Positions 45,493 to 53,735 of a stretch of DNA of 64,000 bases are shown in pieces. Source of the stretch: Planctomycetota bacterium (GTDB lineage Bacteria > Planctomycetota > UBA1135 > GCA-002748355); NCBI GenBank assembly GCA_027021385.1, contig JALUUL010000079.1, positions 69,738-133,737 of the forward strand, in the 5' to 3' direction. The first letter of the stretch is position 1, and each line of letters opens with the position of its first letter. Made by a program: the position numbers and the translations under genes. The notes beneath the pieces are model-generated. The model saw nothing but the letters and a program-made list of their open reading frames with translations. It ran no database searches and had not been told where the DNA came from.

Positions 45493-46074
45493 TCAGTGGA
45501 GCATCGCGGTCTCGAAGGAGAGGATCCTCTCGCAGAGATCCAGGATGTCGCCGCTGCAGATGTGGGGTTTGACGTCGTATTCCCAGGAGCGGCGCTCGTT
45601 CTCGTCGCCGATCAGGGCCGTTCCGAGGCCCGCGCGGTCTCCGGCGAGGATGTCCGCGGATTCGCGGCCGACGACCCAGGAGCGGCGGAGATTCAGGTCG
45701 AACTCCTGCTCCGCCATCTTGAACATGCCGATGTTGGGCTTGCGGAAGACGGATTCCTTCTTCCAGCGCCCCTTCCCTTTCGGATGGTAGAGGCAGGCGT
45801 AGATCTTCCGGATCGGAATCCCTTCTTCCTGGAGTTTGGCCTGGAGAGCCTCCTGGAACCTGTTGAAATCCCGTTCCCTGAGTTTCCCGAAGGCGACGTC
45901 GCACTGGTTCGACGCGAGAAAGAGGTGGAAACGTTCGGGGTCGAAGCGGGAGAGGGCAGTGAGCGCCCCGTCCACGAAGCGCGGGACGACGTAGTCCTCG
46001 CGGTCGGTGTAGGGGTGGAGAAGGACCCCGTGGAGTTCGAAGAAGATCGCCTGATTCGTTCCGGGTCGGGCCAT
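45493..46074 (-). CDS. Degenerate HAD-superfamily protein (GmhB/HisB-N-like)
   Basis: A 193-residue protein resembling the D,D-heptose-bisphosphate phosphatase/HisB-N group of HAD enzymes. The core layout is recognisable: an opening strand AIFFELHGVLLHPYTD, a middle LFLASNQCDVAFGKL, a Lys/Pro block FRKPNIGMF and a closing VVGRESADILAGDRAGLGTALIG. Yet the nucleophile motif DxDG has become ELHG, so the Asp nucleophile is Glu and the general acid is His, and the cysteines of the GmhB zinc loop are missing. It is probably not a classical phosphatase. It is convergent to the selenoprotein gene, 15 bases away. Confidence 0.65.
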   Translation of the reverse strand: MARPGTNQAIFFELHGVLLHPYTDREDYVVPRFVDGALTALSRFDPERFHLFLASNQCDVAFGKLRERDFNRFQEALQAKLQEEGIPIRKIYACLYHPKGKGRWKKESVFRKPNIGMFKMAEQEFDLNLRRSWVVGRESADILAGDRAGLGTALIGDENERRSWEYDVKPHICSGDILDLCERILSFETAMLH

Positions 46075-46303
46075 GAGGAGGTCTCCTGGAAAGGGGGAAG
46101 CCGGGGTCGTCGGTTTCGTTACGAGCGGTCGAGTGCGGCCTTTCCTCCTTCGGTCCGAGGCGAAAGGGGCTTGAGAATCAAGGAATCTTTCCCGATCTTT
46201 TTAGGCTTTCCCGCCCCCGCGACCTAGGCTGGCCCTTTCGGCGTCGGGCGGCGTAGGAGCCGGCGGGGGTTGTCCGTCCCGATCGGTTGCTCCGGAGAAG
46301 AAG

Positions 46304-46930
46304 GTGCATTCCCAGAACGAATCCGAAACCGGTCCCCGGAGATCCGGCCTCGCGGGCAGGGCCCGGGGAACGGACCTCGACGGCCGGACCGACGAAGACC
46401 TGATGGTTCTCGTCCAGGACGGCCGCTTGGACGCCTTCGAACTGCTCGTCGAGCGCTACAAGGTCGGGGTCTACAGCCTCTGCCGGCAGCTGCTCGGGAA
46501 TCGCGAGGACGCGGAGGAGGCCAGCCAGGACACCTTCTTGAAGGTCTTCCGGGCGCGGGAGCTGTTCGACCCGGGGCGCCGGTTCAGCCCCTGGATCCTG
46601 AAGATCGCGGGTAACGCAGCGCGGGACATCCTGAGGAAGAGACAGAGGCGCCTCGTCGTGAACTCCGAGGTCCTCGTCCTCGAGGCCGAGGGGGAGGCGC
46701 CTTCCCGGGTGCGACAGGATCCTGAACCCCTCGATGTCGAGGAGATCCGTCAAGTGCTTCAGGGCCTCTCGGAAGAGTCCCGCCTCCCTCTGATCCTGAA
46801 ATACCTTCACGGCATGAAGAACCGGGAAGTCGCGGAGACCCTCGGCATCTCCCTGTCCAGCCTGAAGGTGCGCCTGGGGAGGGCTCGGGAGATCCTCCAC
46901 TCCCGGATGCGGCGGAGGTGGGAGGAATGA
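46304..46930 (+). CDS. ECF-family RNA polymerase sigma factor
   Basis: A 208-residue sigma-70 family factor with regions 2 and 4 only. Region 2 is DAFELLVERYKVGVYSLCRQ to DAEEASQDTFLKVFRA and FSPWILKIAGNAARDILRKR; region 4 is SRLPLILKYLHGMKNREVAETL followed by the helix-turn-helix ISLSSLKVRLGRAREIL. It starts at GTG 46304 after GGAGAAGAAG. It is co-transcribed with a zinc-finger anti-sigma gene (ATGA overlap), which is the usual partner. Target promoters are not evident in the window. Confidence 0.93.
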   Translation: MHSQNESETGPRRSGLAGRARGTDLDGRTDEDLMVLVQDGRLDAFELLVERYKVGVYSLCRQLLGNREDAEEASQDTFLKVFRARELFDPGRRFSPWILKIAGNAARDILRKRQRRLVVNSEVLVLEAEGEAPSRVRQDPEPLDVEEIRQVLQGLSEESRLPLILKYLHGMKNREVAETLGISLSSLKVRLGRAREILHSRMRRRWEE

Positions 46931-49755
46931 GCGCTCCGTCGGGCGGAGACTGCCTGCGGATCCGGGCATGGCTCGGGGATTACTTGGATCGGGACATCTC
47001 CCGGCCCCGGAGGGTCGAGGTCGAGGAGCACCTGCATGCCTGCCGCTCCTGCGCCCGGCACCTGAGCGAACTGGAGTTCGTCGAGCTGCAGATGAAGACC
47101 GCCCTTCGCCCCGCCGAGCCTCCCGCGGACTTCACCGCCCGGGTCATGACCCGGGTCCGCAGGGAAGCCCGCGCCCTCGACCGGGAAGGGCCCGGCGAGG
47201 GGTTCACCGAGCGGGTCATGGCCCGCGTGCGCTCCGAGGCGACCCGCGAGAATCCCGGGACCGCCGTAAGGCGGCGGCGGATCCGGATCCTCGCCTTCAC
47301 ATCCGCGGCGGCCTCCGTTTTGCTCCTGTTCGGGGGGGTGTTCCGTTCGCTCGGGGTGGAGAGGGGCGGCGCTCCCCTGGAGAAGACCACGGGCCGCTGG
47401 CTCCTGAACAGGGTCGAGGGACGGGTCTCCCTCCGTCCCCTGACCGGCGGAGGGGAGAGGGCGCGTCCGGGAAGCCGCCCCCCCCTCCTTCCCGAACTCG
47501 AGCGTCCGGTCGAGGGGCCGGCGGAGATCGATTGGAAGGATGGGAGTTTCGTCCTGGAGCGGGCGGTACCCCGGGAGGGCGGCTCCTGGATCCTGACCGC
47601 GGAAGGAAAGGGAACTCTGCAGATCGGACTCGACGGGCTTCCGATGCTCCGCGAGGGGGGGGTCCGCGTTTCCGTGCACAGTCCCCTGCAGGCTCCGTCG
47701 GGGCCCGGTCTCCCTTCGGCGGTCTCCCGGAAGAACGGATCGGTGCCTGGGGAGATGGGGGGGAGAGGCGGCCCCCGGGGTCTCCGGATCTCCTTCCCTC
47801 AGGGGGGGGCCTTCCTCCTCTCCTCGGGAGAGGCGGAACTTCGGGTCGATCGAATCGCTTCGACCGACCCCTGGTCCGAGGGAGAGGCTTCGACGCGGGT
47901 GCAGATCGAGGTCCGTTCCGGGCACGGGGTCCTTTTCGAACGGGAGGGGGGGGAGGCCCGCCTCCTGGAGGCCGGAACCCTCGCCGTCCTCGCTCCGTTT
48001 CGCCCTCTTCGCCTGTTCGATCTCGAGGATCGCGGAAGTTCTCTTGCTCCGAATGCGGACCGGACCCCCTCGGCCGAACATGGAGAACTGATGATCGTCG
48101 GTTCCCTGCGCGGGGCGCTCGGAGGAGCGCCCGGGGGGCGGACGGTCGTCCTGGATCTCGGGAAGGCGGGAGGGGTCTTCCGGACCTCGAGCGGCCCGAA
48201 AGGGACGTTCCTGTTCCGGGCCCCCTGGCCGGGGGGGATCCTCCTCGGGGCTTCCCTCACCGTGCTCGAGCGGGGGACGGAACCCAGGGTGCGGGTTCCT
48301 CTCGGGCTCCTGGATCGACCTCGGACCCTCGAGGTTCGGATCGATCTCCCGGCGGAGGAGGCCCGAAGTGCTCTCGCCGTGGATCCGCTGGGCCGCCCCG
48401 TTCCCGGGGTCGAGTTCCGACTCCTGCGCTTCGATCCCTTCCTGGACGAATGCGTGGATCCCGGTTTTCCCCCCTTCTCGAGCGATGAGGAGGGCCGCTT
48501 CCTCTTCCCCGGAGGCTTGGATTCCGATCCCCTCCGTGAATGGGTCCTCGTGGCCCGTCCTCCCCAAGCCGCCCCCCTGGTCCTGAGATCCGGGGATCCC
48601 TCGGGTTTCTTCGATCCTCGAGGAGGTGGGGGGGAACCTCGACTCGTTCTTCCCTCCCTGGCCCGGACCCGCATTCCGGTCCGGGGCGCGGAGGTCCGCC
48701 GAATCGTCCTCCTCGACGAAATGCGTTTGGGCGGCAGGGTCCGATCCTGGAGCCACCGCGAGATCCCGGTCGGGGAAGGGGCGGGGTTCGTTCTCGTCGC
48801 GCTTCCCCGCGGAGTCCGGGAGCTGTTCTGGTACGAAATCCCGAGAACGGGGGGAAAGACCCTTCTGCGTCAAGGCCGGAAGATGGAGGGCGGGACCATC
48901 CGGCCGGTGAACCCCACGAATCTAGCGGTCCAGATTCTCGATTCCTCGGGCCGGGCCCTCGCGGGAGGGGCGTACAGGCTTTTGAGCCGCCGGGATCGGA
49001 GGGTTCTCGAGGAGGGGCGGACCGACGGGGAAGGCAGGTTCCGGCTCCGGCTCCATGCCTCTCCGCGGTCGTTCCTGCTTCTCGTCGAGGATCGAGGCGC
49101 CGGTTGGCGGCGATTCCGTTTTCCGCAGGAGCGGACCCGGCTCCTCCTCCGACTCGAGACCGGGCCGCTCGAATCTCCCGGAGGCGACCTCGTCGAGGAA
49201 CGAGGAGTCGGTTCTCTCCATGCCTTCCGCCTCGAGGGACAGGGCGGATCCGCCTCGCGGTCGATCCGGATCGCCGTCCTCGAGGCCCGGTCCGGTCTTC
49301 CGGTCCCCGGAGTAGAACTGCGCGGGCGGGTCGATGGAGGTCCGGGTGTCGTCCTGGGCCGGACCGGTATTTCCGGTTCGTTCACGATCTCCTCCTTCCC
49401 GGTCGATCGGTCGTTGTTCCTTCTCGCTGCCGAGGACGAGGGCAGGATGGCCTGGGGGAAGGTTGTACCCGCTTCGGGGGATCTCGAACTCCGGCTCGTC
49501 CTGCGCCTCCCCCCGCGCTTCGACCCCGGGAGTTTCCTGGAAGGCTCCGGTGCGGATTCGTTGCGGGTGCGGGTCCTGGAAGGACCCTGGGCCGGGGCGG
49601 TGTTCGAGTTCGAAACGCTGCGGGGGCAGATTCCTTCCCGGGTTCCGCTCCCCGAGGGTACGGTCCGGATCGAGGTGGGGGATCGGGTTTTCCTCGAAGA
49701 ACTGCGTCCCGGAGCGATCCTGGAAGCGAGGGAGCCGCCCGGTTCGAAGGATTGA
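46927..49755 (+). CDS. Giant zinc-finger anti-sigma factor fused to FecR-like and Ig-like sensor domains
   Basis: A 942-residue membrane protein. Residues 1-50 form an anti-sigma zinc finger with the ZAS motif His35-xxx-Cys39-xx-Cys42. Two near-identical 13-residue helices (FTARVMTRVRREA at 69-81, FTERVMARVRSEA at 93-105) follow. One membrane helix spans about 119-138. Outside, residues 150-360 look FecR-like (VQIEVRSGHGVLFEREGGEA, LLEAGTLAVLAP), and several carboxypeptidase-regulatory or Ig-like beta domains fill the rest (VLEARSGLPVPGVELRGRV near 790-810). Typical anti-sigma factors are 150-350 residues. The large extracytoplasmic part presumably senses an envelope signal. It overlaps the sigma gene by four bases. 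Confidence 0.82.
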   Translation: MSAPSGGDCLRIRAWLGDYLDRDISRPRRVEVEEHLHACRSCARHLSELEFVELQMKTALRPAEPPADFTARVMTRVRREARALDREGPGEGFTERVMARVRSEATRENPGTAVRRRRIRILAFTSAAASVLLLFGGVFRSLGVERGGAPLEKTTGRWLLNRVEGRVSLRPLTGGGERARPGSRPPLLPELERPVEGPAEIDWKDGSFVLERAVPREGGSWILTAEGKGTLQIGLDGLPMLREGGVRVSVHSPLQAPSGPGLPSAVSRKNGSVPGEMGGRGGPRGLRISFPQGGAFLLSSGEAELRVDRIASTDPWSEGEASTRVQIEVRSGHGVLFEREGGEARLLEAGTLAVLAPFRPLRLFDLEDRGSSLAPNADRTPSAEHGELMIVGSLRGALGGAPGGRTVVLDLGKAGGVFRTSSGPKGTFLFRAPWPGGILLGASLTVLERGTEPRVRVPLGLLDRPRTLEVRIDLPAEEARSALAVDPLGRPVPGVEFRLLRFDPFLDECVDPGFPPFSSDEEGRFLFPGGLDSDPLREWVLVARPPQAAPLVLRSGDPSGFFDPRGGGGEPRLVLPSLARTRIPVRGAEVRRIVLLDEMRLGGRVRSWSHREIPVGEGAGFVLVALPRGVRELFWYEIPRTGGKTLLRQGRKMEGGTIRPVNPTNLAVQILDSSGRALAGGAYRLLSRRDRRVLEEGRTDGEGRFRLRLHASPRSFLLLVEDRGAGWRRFRFPQERTRLLLRLETGPLESPGGDLVEERGVGSLHAFRLEGQGGSASRSIRIAVLEARSGLPVPGVELRGRVDGGPGVVLGRTGISGSFTISSFPVDRSLFLLAAEDEGRMAWGKVVPASGDLELRLVLRLPPRFDPGSFLEGSGADSLRVRVLEGPWAGAVFEFETLRGQIPSRVPLPEGTVRIEVGDRVFLEELRPGAILEAREPPGSKD

Positions 49756-49768
49756 GGGAGCGGTCGGG

Positions 49769-50446
49769 ATGGAGCGCGGTCCGGCCGGGAAGGATCCTCG
49801 GGAAGACCCCGGGAGTCGCTCCCGCGGTTTACGTGTTTCCTGGGAGGAGATCCCCGCGCTCTGGGAGGAAGGACTCGAGGAGGGGGGATGGCGGGCGCTC
49901 GGAAATGGGCGGTTCCGAAACGAAGGTTCCGGGCGCCTTCTCGAGCTTCCGAGAATCTGCTGGTCCAAGGAGGGCGGGGCGCGCCTGGATCCGGGATCGG
50001 TTCTATTTTTCCTAATGCGGGCCGGAGCCGTCGCGCTCGGAATCTGGCGGCGGGGGGAATGGCGATGCCATAGAGCGGATTCCCGCTACGTCGTCCGCGG
50101 CCGGGGGAAGGCCCAACCCTCCTACCTGGCGGCCAAGGGGACTTCCCGATACGGGTCCCGACTCAGGTTGCGGAACCATCGGAGACTCCTGGAAGAGACG
50201 GCCGCCTGCGTCCGCGCCTGGGCGGAGGATCCGGGTTTCTCGCAGGTCCTCTACGCGGTGCCCGTCCGTCTTTGGGCGGAGATCGAGCCGGAGATCCGGG
50301 AGGTCCTTCCGAGGGACAGGGCCTGGGTCCGGAAGCTTGGGCTGCACGTGCATCGCCCGCTCTTCGCCGAACTCGAGCGGATCGCGAAGGTTTCGGTTCG
50401 AGGACGTCTGTTCGAGGGGACGGATCCCGATTCTGAGGCCCCCTGA
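49769..50446 (+). CDS. VLRF1-domain protein (Vms1/ANKZF1-like peptidyl-tRNA release factor)
   Basis: A 225-residue cytoplasmic protein. Residues 78-215 match the VLRF1 domain of Vms1 and its bacterial relatives. The strand VALGIWRRGEWRCHRADSRY leads into VVRGRGKAQPSYL, whose GKAQ (113-116) corresponds to the catalytic GxxQ loop. KGTSRYGSRLRLRN and LLEETAACVRAWAED follow, as in the family's KG-x-S-x-GS-x-LR pattern. Eukaryotic Vms1 releases stalled nascent chains from 60S ribosomes; the bacterial role is not established. No zinc finger or ankyrin repeats are attached. It lies 13 bases after the anti-sigma gene and may be co-transcribed. Confidence 0.72.
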   Translation: MERGPAGKDPREDPGSRSRGLRVSWEEIPALWEEGLEEGGWRALGNGRFRNEGSGRLLELPRICWSKEGGARLDPGSVLFFLMRAGAVALGIWRRGEWRCHRADSRYVVRGRGKAQPSYLAAKGTSRYGSRLRLRNHRRLLEETAACVRAWAEDPGFSQVLYAVPVRLWAEIEPEIREVLPRDRAWVRKLGLHVHRPLFAELERIAKVSVRGRLFEGTDPDSEAP

Positions 50447-50452
50447 AAGGAC

Positions 50453-51493
50453 TCAGGGGGAAGCCGGGATCTCGACGTAGCGCCGATCGCGGAGGGAGTC
50501 CTGGATCGCGAACATGACCTCGTGGACATGGAGGCAGGCCTCGAGATCGTTCGGCGGCCGCTTCCCGGTTCTCAGGCAGTCGACGAAGGTCTCGAGTTGA
50601 CCGAGATAGGGATGGTTCCCGACATCGCCCGAATCGGGGAGTTCGGTCGGGATCGTCGCCCAGCTCCCCGGAGCGAGTCCGGGCCACTCCGTCGTCGAGA
50701 TCTTGTCGTTCCAAACCGTGCCCCGATCGCCCTGGAGGAGGACGGGGAAGAGATAGGGCTGTCTGCACTCGATGTTGGTGGAGACCTTTCCCAGGGCGCC
50801 GTTCTCGAACTCCAGGATCGCGGCGATGCTGGTCTCGTACTCGTATCGGAAAGGGTTGTCCGGGCTCGTGGTCGCCATCGCCGCGACCCTCCGAACCCTT
50901 GAACCCATCAACCAGATCAGGCCGTCGAGCGCATGGCACCCCGCCGTGAGAAAGGCGTCTCCGCCATAATCCTTCTTCCGGTTCCAGGGGAACTGGGCGT
51001 ACCATGGTCCGATCCCGTGGAAATAGCCCGTTTCCCCGTAGAAGACCTTGCCGAGCAGACCCTGTCCGACGAGGGCCTTGATGTTCTTGAAGAGCCCGAT
51101 CCAGCGGAGTTCGAAGCACACGCTGGTCTGCACGCCGTTCTTCTTCACGGCCTCGTGCATCGCCGCCAGGGACCCGCGGTCGAGGGCGAGAGGTTTCTCG
51201 ATCACGAGGTGTTTCCCCGCCTTCGCAGCGGCGATCGTCTCCTCGGGGTGGTTGGGGTGCGGTGTGCAGACGACGACGATGTCGAGTCCCGGACACTCCA
51301 GGAAGGCGTCGAGGTCGTCGTAGGCCTTCGCCCCTTCCAGGTCGTGCTCTCGGATCTTCCGTTCCGCCCTCGAACGTTCACGGGAGAGGACAGCTTCGAT
51401 CCTGCAGCCGGTGATCTTCTTGAAATTCTCGATATGGGCCCCCGCGACCCAGCCGGTTCCGAGGATGCCGATTCCTAACGATTCCTCCGCCAT
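50453..51493 (-). CDS. Gfo/Idh/MocA family oxidoreductase (cytoplasmic)
   Basis: A 346-residue NAD(P)-dependent dehydrogenase of the Gfo/Idh/MocA type, which oxidises sugars, inositols or related compounds. The Rossmann loop is GILGTGWVAGAHIENF; the family EKP motif is HLVIEKPLALD. The C-terminal alpha/beta domain carries GGDAFLTAGCHALDGLIWLMG. No signal peptide is seen, in contrast to the Tat-exported relative at 54779. The ATG at 51493 gives the usual N-terminus; the upstream open frame is Arg-rich and not credible. Substrate unknown. Confidence 0.88.
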   Translation of the reverse strand: MAEESLGIGILGTGWVAGAHIENFKKITGCRIEAVLSRERSRAERKIREHDLEGAKAYDDLDAFLECPGLDIVVVCTPHPNHPEETIAAAKAGKHLVIEKPLALDRGSLAAMHEAVKKNGVQTSVCFELRWIGLFKNIKALVGQGLLGKVFYGETGYFHGIGPWYAQFPWNRKKDYGGDAFLTAGCHALDGLIWLMGSRVRRVAAMATTSPDNPFRYEYETSIAAILEFENGALGKVSTNIECRQPYLFPVLLQGDRGTVWNDKISTTEWPGLAPGSWATIPTELPDSGDVGNHPYLGQLETFVDCLRTGKRPPNDLEACLHVHEVMFAIQDSLRDRRYVEIPASP

Positions 51494-51530
51494 CTTCCGT
51501 TCCTCTCGCTCCCGTTCGTTCTCGGAGGTT

Positions 51531-52628
51531 CTACAGGGGATCCGCTCGCGGCGAAACCGCAGGATGAGCCCCACGCGGGCGGCGGGGAGGACGGAGGAAC
51601 AAACAGAAGTTTCGGGTCTCCCGTACACGAAGAGCCTTCCCCCGCCCTTCCCGGAGGATGCCCGCGAAGCCGGGCCGGCCCTCGATCCTCCGGAGTCCGT
51701 CCGGGCCCAGGACCGAGAGGGCCGTCGCCCAGGCGTCGGCGAGCGTGCAGGAGGGGGCGATTACGGTGGCCGTGAAGGCGCGCTCGAGACCGAGACCGGT
51801 CCGGGGGTCCAGGATGTGGGCAAAGGTCCTGCCCTCGAGGGTCACGCGCTGGTAGCGGTCCCCGGAGGTCGCGACGGCCGCGTTCCGGAGGAGGAGGGTC
51901 CGCGAAGAGGCCGGCGGGGAGATCGAAGCATCGAGGTCGATCCTCCAGGCGACCCTCCCGGGCGGAGGATCCCCGACGGCCAGGTCCCCCGACCCGTCGA
52001 CGAGAGCCCTGGAAAACCCCCGTCTCCTGAGGACGGAGAGCGCCCGATCGACCGCGTAACCCTTGGCGATCCCCCCGAGATCGATCCGCATCCCCGCCCT
52101 CTTCAAGGTCGCCCGGCGCAGGGCCGAGTCGAGTTCCAGGTTTCGGAATCCGCTGGATTTCAAGGCGCGTTCTAGGGCGGCGGGTTTCGGAAGTCTCCGG
52201 GTCCTCAGGCAACGCCGCCACAGGAGGGTCAAGGGCCCCAGGGTCGGATCGAAGGCTCCTTCGGTATCCCGGGCGACCCCGACGGCGAGATCGAGGACTT
52301 CGCCGAGGAGTGGAGAGATTCCGATCGGGACACCGGGCCGATATCGTTCTTGAAGAACCATGATCTCGCTGTCGCGGCGCCAGTCGCTGCAAGCCTGATC
52401 GACCCTGCAGACTTCGAGGAAGGCCCGTTCCGCGGCCTCTCGGGCCAGGGACTCCTCTCGGGTGCAGAGGACGATCCGGAAGTCGACGCCCATGATCCTG
52501 CGCGCGAACTCCCACCTGCGGACTCGGGGGGGGAAGGTCTCCGAGCGGGTTTCCGGCCCCGGGGCCGCGCAGGCGGTAGGGAGGAAAAGGCCCAGACCGA
52601 AGGCTAGGATCGCCCTTTTCGTCGTCAT
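51531..52628 (-). CDS. apbE: ApbE-family FAD:protein FMN transferase, lipoprotein
   Basis: A 365-residue exported ApbE that flavinylates target proteins by transferring FMN from FAD to a Thr/Ser. A signal peptide with lipobox (GLGLFLPTAC, Cys near residue 20) precedes the domain. Family motifs are RIDLGGIAKGYAVDRAL, LVDGSGDLAVG, AVATSGDRYQR, FAHILDPRTGLG and TLADAWATALSVLG. Partners such as NqrB/C or RnfG subunits are not in the window. The start at 52628 places the signal peptide correctly. It is divergent from the FGE-fold gene. Confidence 0.9.
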   Translation of the reverse strand: MTTKRAILAFGLGLFLPTACAAPGPETRSETFPPRVRRWEFARRIMGVDFRIVLCTREESLAREAAERAFLEVCRVDQACSDWRRDSEIMVLQERYRPGVPIGISPLLGEVLDLAVGVARDTEGAFDPTLGPLTLLWRRCLRTRRLPKPAALERALKSSGFRNLELDSALRRATLKRAGMRIDLGGIAKGYAVDRALSVLRRRGFSRALVDGSGDLAVGDPPPGRVAWRIDLDASISPPASSRTLLLRNAAVATSGDRYQRVTLEGRTFAHILDPRTGLGLERAFTATVIAPSCTLADAWATALSVLGPDGLRRIEGRPGFAGILREGRGKALRVRETRNFCLFLRPPRRPRGAHPAVSPRADPL

Positions 52629-52654
52629 TCCGGATCCTCGACAAGACCGGAGCA

Positions 52655-53710
52655 ATGATGCCCTCGTATCGATCATATCTTTCCCTTCTTCCCCTGGTCC
52701 TGTCTGCTTCGATCTCCGCCCAGGCGAAAGCTCCCTCGCGCCCTACGAAGAACGCCCTTCCCGGCTTCGTCCCGTATCGAATGGAGATCCCGGGCACCGG
52801 GGTCTTCTTCGAGATGGTTCCGATCCGGGGAGGTCGCTTCCGGATCGGGAGTCCGGAAGGGGAGCAGGGCCGCAAGGAGGACGAGGGACCCATGCGGGAA
52901 GTGGAGATCGCTCCTTTTTGGATGGGCAAGTTCGAGGTCACATGGAATGAGTTCGAGCTTTGGAGCATGGACCTCGATCGGAAGCGGCGGAAAGTCGAGA
53001 AGCGGAAGAAGAAGCCCGGGGACGAGGCCGCGGACGCGGTCACGAGGCCGAGCAAGCCCTATGTCGACATGAGTTTCGGCATGGGGAAGGACGGATTCCC
53101 CGTCATCTGCATCACCCAGTTGGCGGCCAAGACCTATTGCGCCTGGCTTTCGGCGAAAACGGGCCAGACCTATCGGCTTCCGACCGAGGCCGAATGGGAA
53201 TACGCCTGCCGGGCCGGAACGCAGACCCCATGGTCCTTCGGGGGGGAGGAGTCGCGCCTGGGGGACTATGCCTGGTTCGAAGGGAACAGCGAGGAGCGCT
53301 ACCACAAAGTCGGCCTGAAGAAGCCGAATCCCTGGGGACTCCACGACATGCATGGGAACGTCAGCGAGTGGGTCCTCGACGGCTACGACCCGAGGGCCTA
53401 CGCCAAGTGGCCGGAGGGAGTCCTGCGGAATCCCTTCACCGCACCGAAGGGGGAATACCCGCGCTCGGTGCGGGGCGGATCCTGGATGGACGAGCCCGCC
53501 GCTCTCCGTTCGGCCGCCAGGAGGGGATCGGACTCTTCGTGGAAGATGCTCGATCCACAGATTCCCCAGAGCCGCTGGTACCACACGAGCGCCCCTTTCG
53601 TCGGCTTCCGGATCCTTCGGCCCTACATGCTTCCCCGGAACTCCGGCGGCCGGCCGGCCTCGAGGAAGGAGAAGGAGGTCCGGGAAGGCGGGAAGCGGGC
53701 TCTCAAGTAA
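52655..53710 (+). CDS. Secreted formylglycine-generating-enzyme-fold (SUMF1/FGE) protein
   Basis: A 351-residue exported protein. A signal peptide (SYLSLLPLVLSASISAQ) leads into an FGE-sulfatase domain: GGRFRIGSPEGEQGRKEDEG, PFWMGKFEVTWNEF, RLPTEAEWEYACRAGT, NPWGLHDMHGNVSEWV and RSVRGGSWMDEP. The Cys pair that true formylglycine-generating enzymes use is missing (ALRSAARRG where FGE has RCAAR), so activation of sulfatases is unlikely. Such FGE-fold proteins are abundant in Planctomycetota and often bind or modify other substrates. Two adjacent Met codons start the frame. Confidence 0.85.
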   Translation: MMPSYRSYLSLLPLVLSASISAQAKAPSRPTKNALPGFVPYRMEIPGTGVFFEMVPIRGGRFRIGSPEGEQGRKEDEGPMREVEIAPFWMGKFEVTWNEFELWSMDLDRKRRKVEKRKKKPGDEAADAVTRPSKPYVDMSFGMGKDGFPVICITQLAAKTYCAWLSAKTGQTYRLPTEAEWEYACRAGTQTPWSFGGEESRLGDYAWFEGNSEERYHKVGLKKPNPWGLHDMHGNVSEWVLDGYDPRAYAKWPEGVLRNPFTAPKGEYPRSVRGGSWMDEPAALRSAARRGSDSSWKMLDPQIPQSRWYHTSAPFVGFRILRPYMLPRNSGGRPASRKEKEVREGGKRALK

Positions 53711-53735
53711 GCGCTGAGAACCTCCGGAAGAGGGA

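Noticed and set aside
52655..53710. Active formylglycine-generating enzyme for sulfatases
   Set aside because: The domain fold is right but the catalytic cysteines are absent (RSAARRG), and no sulfatase gene is in the window.
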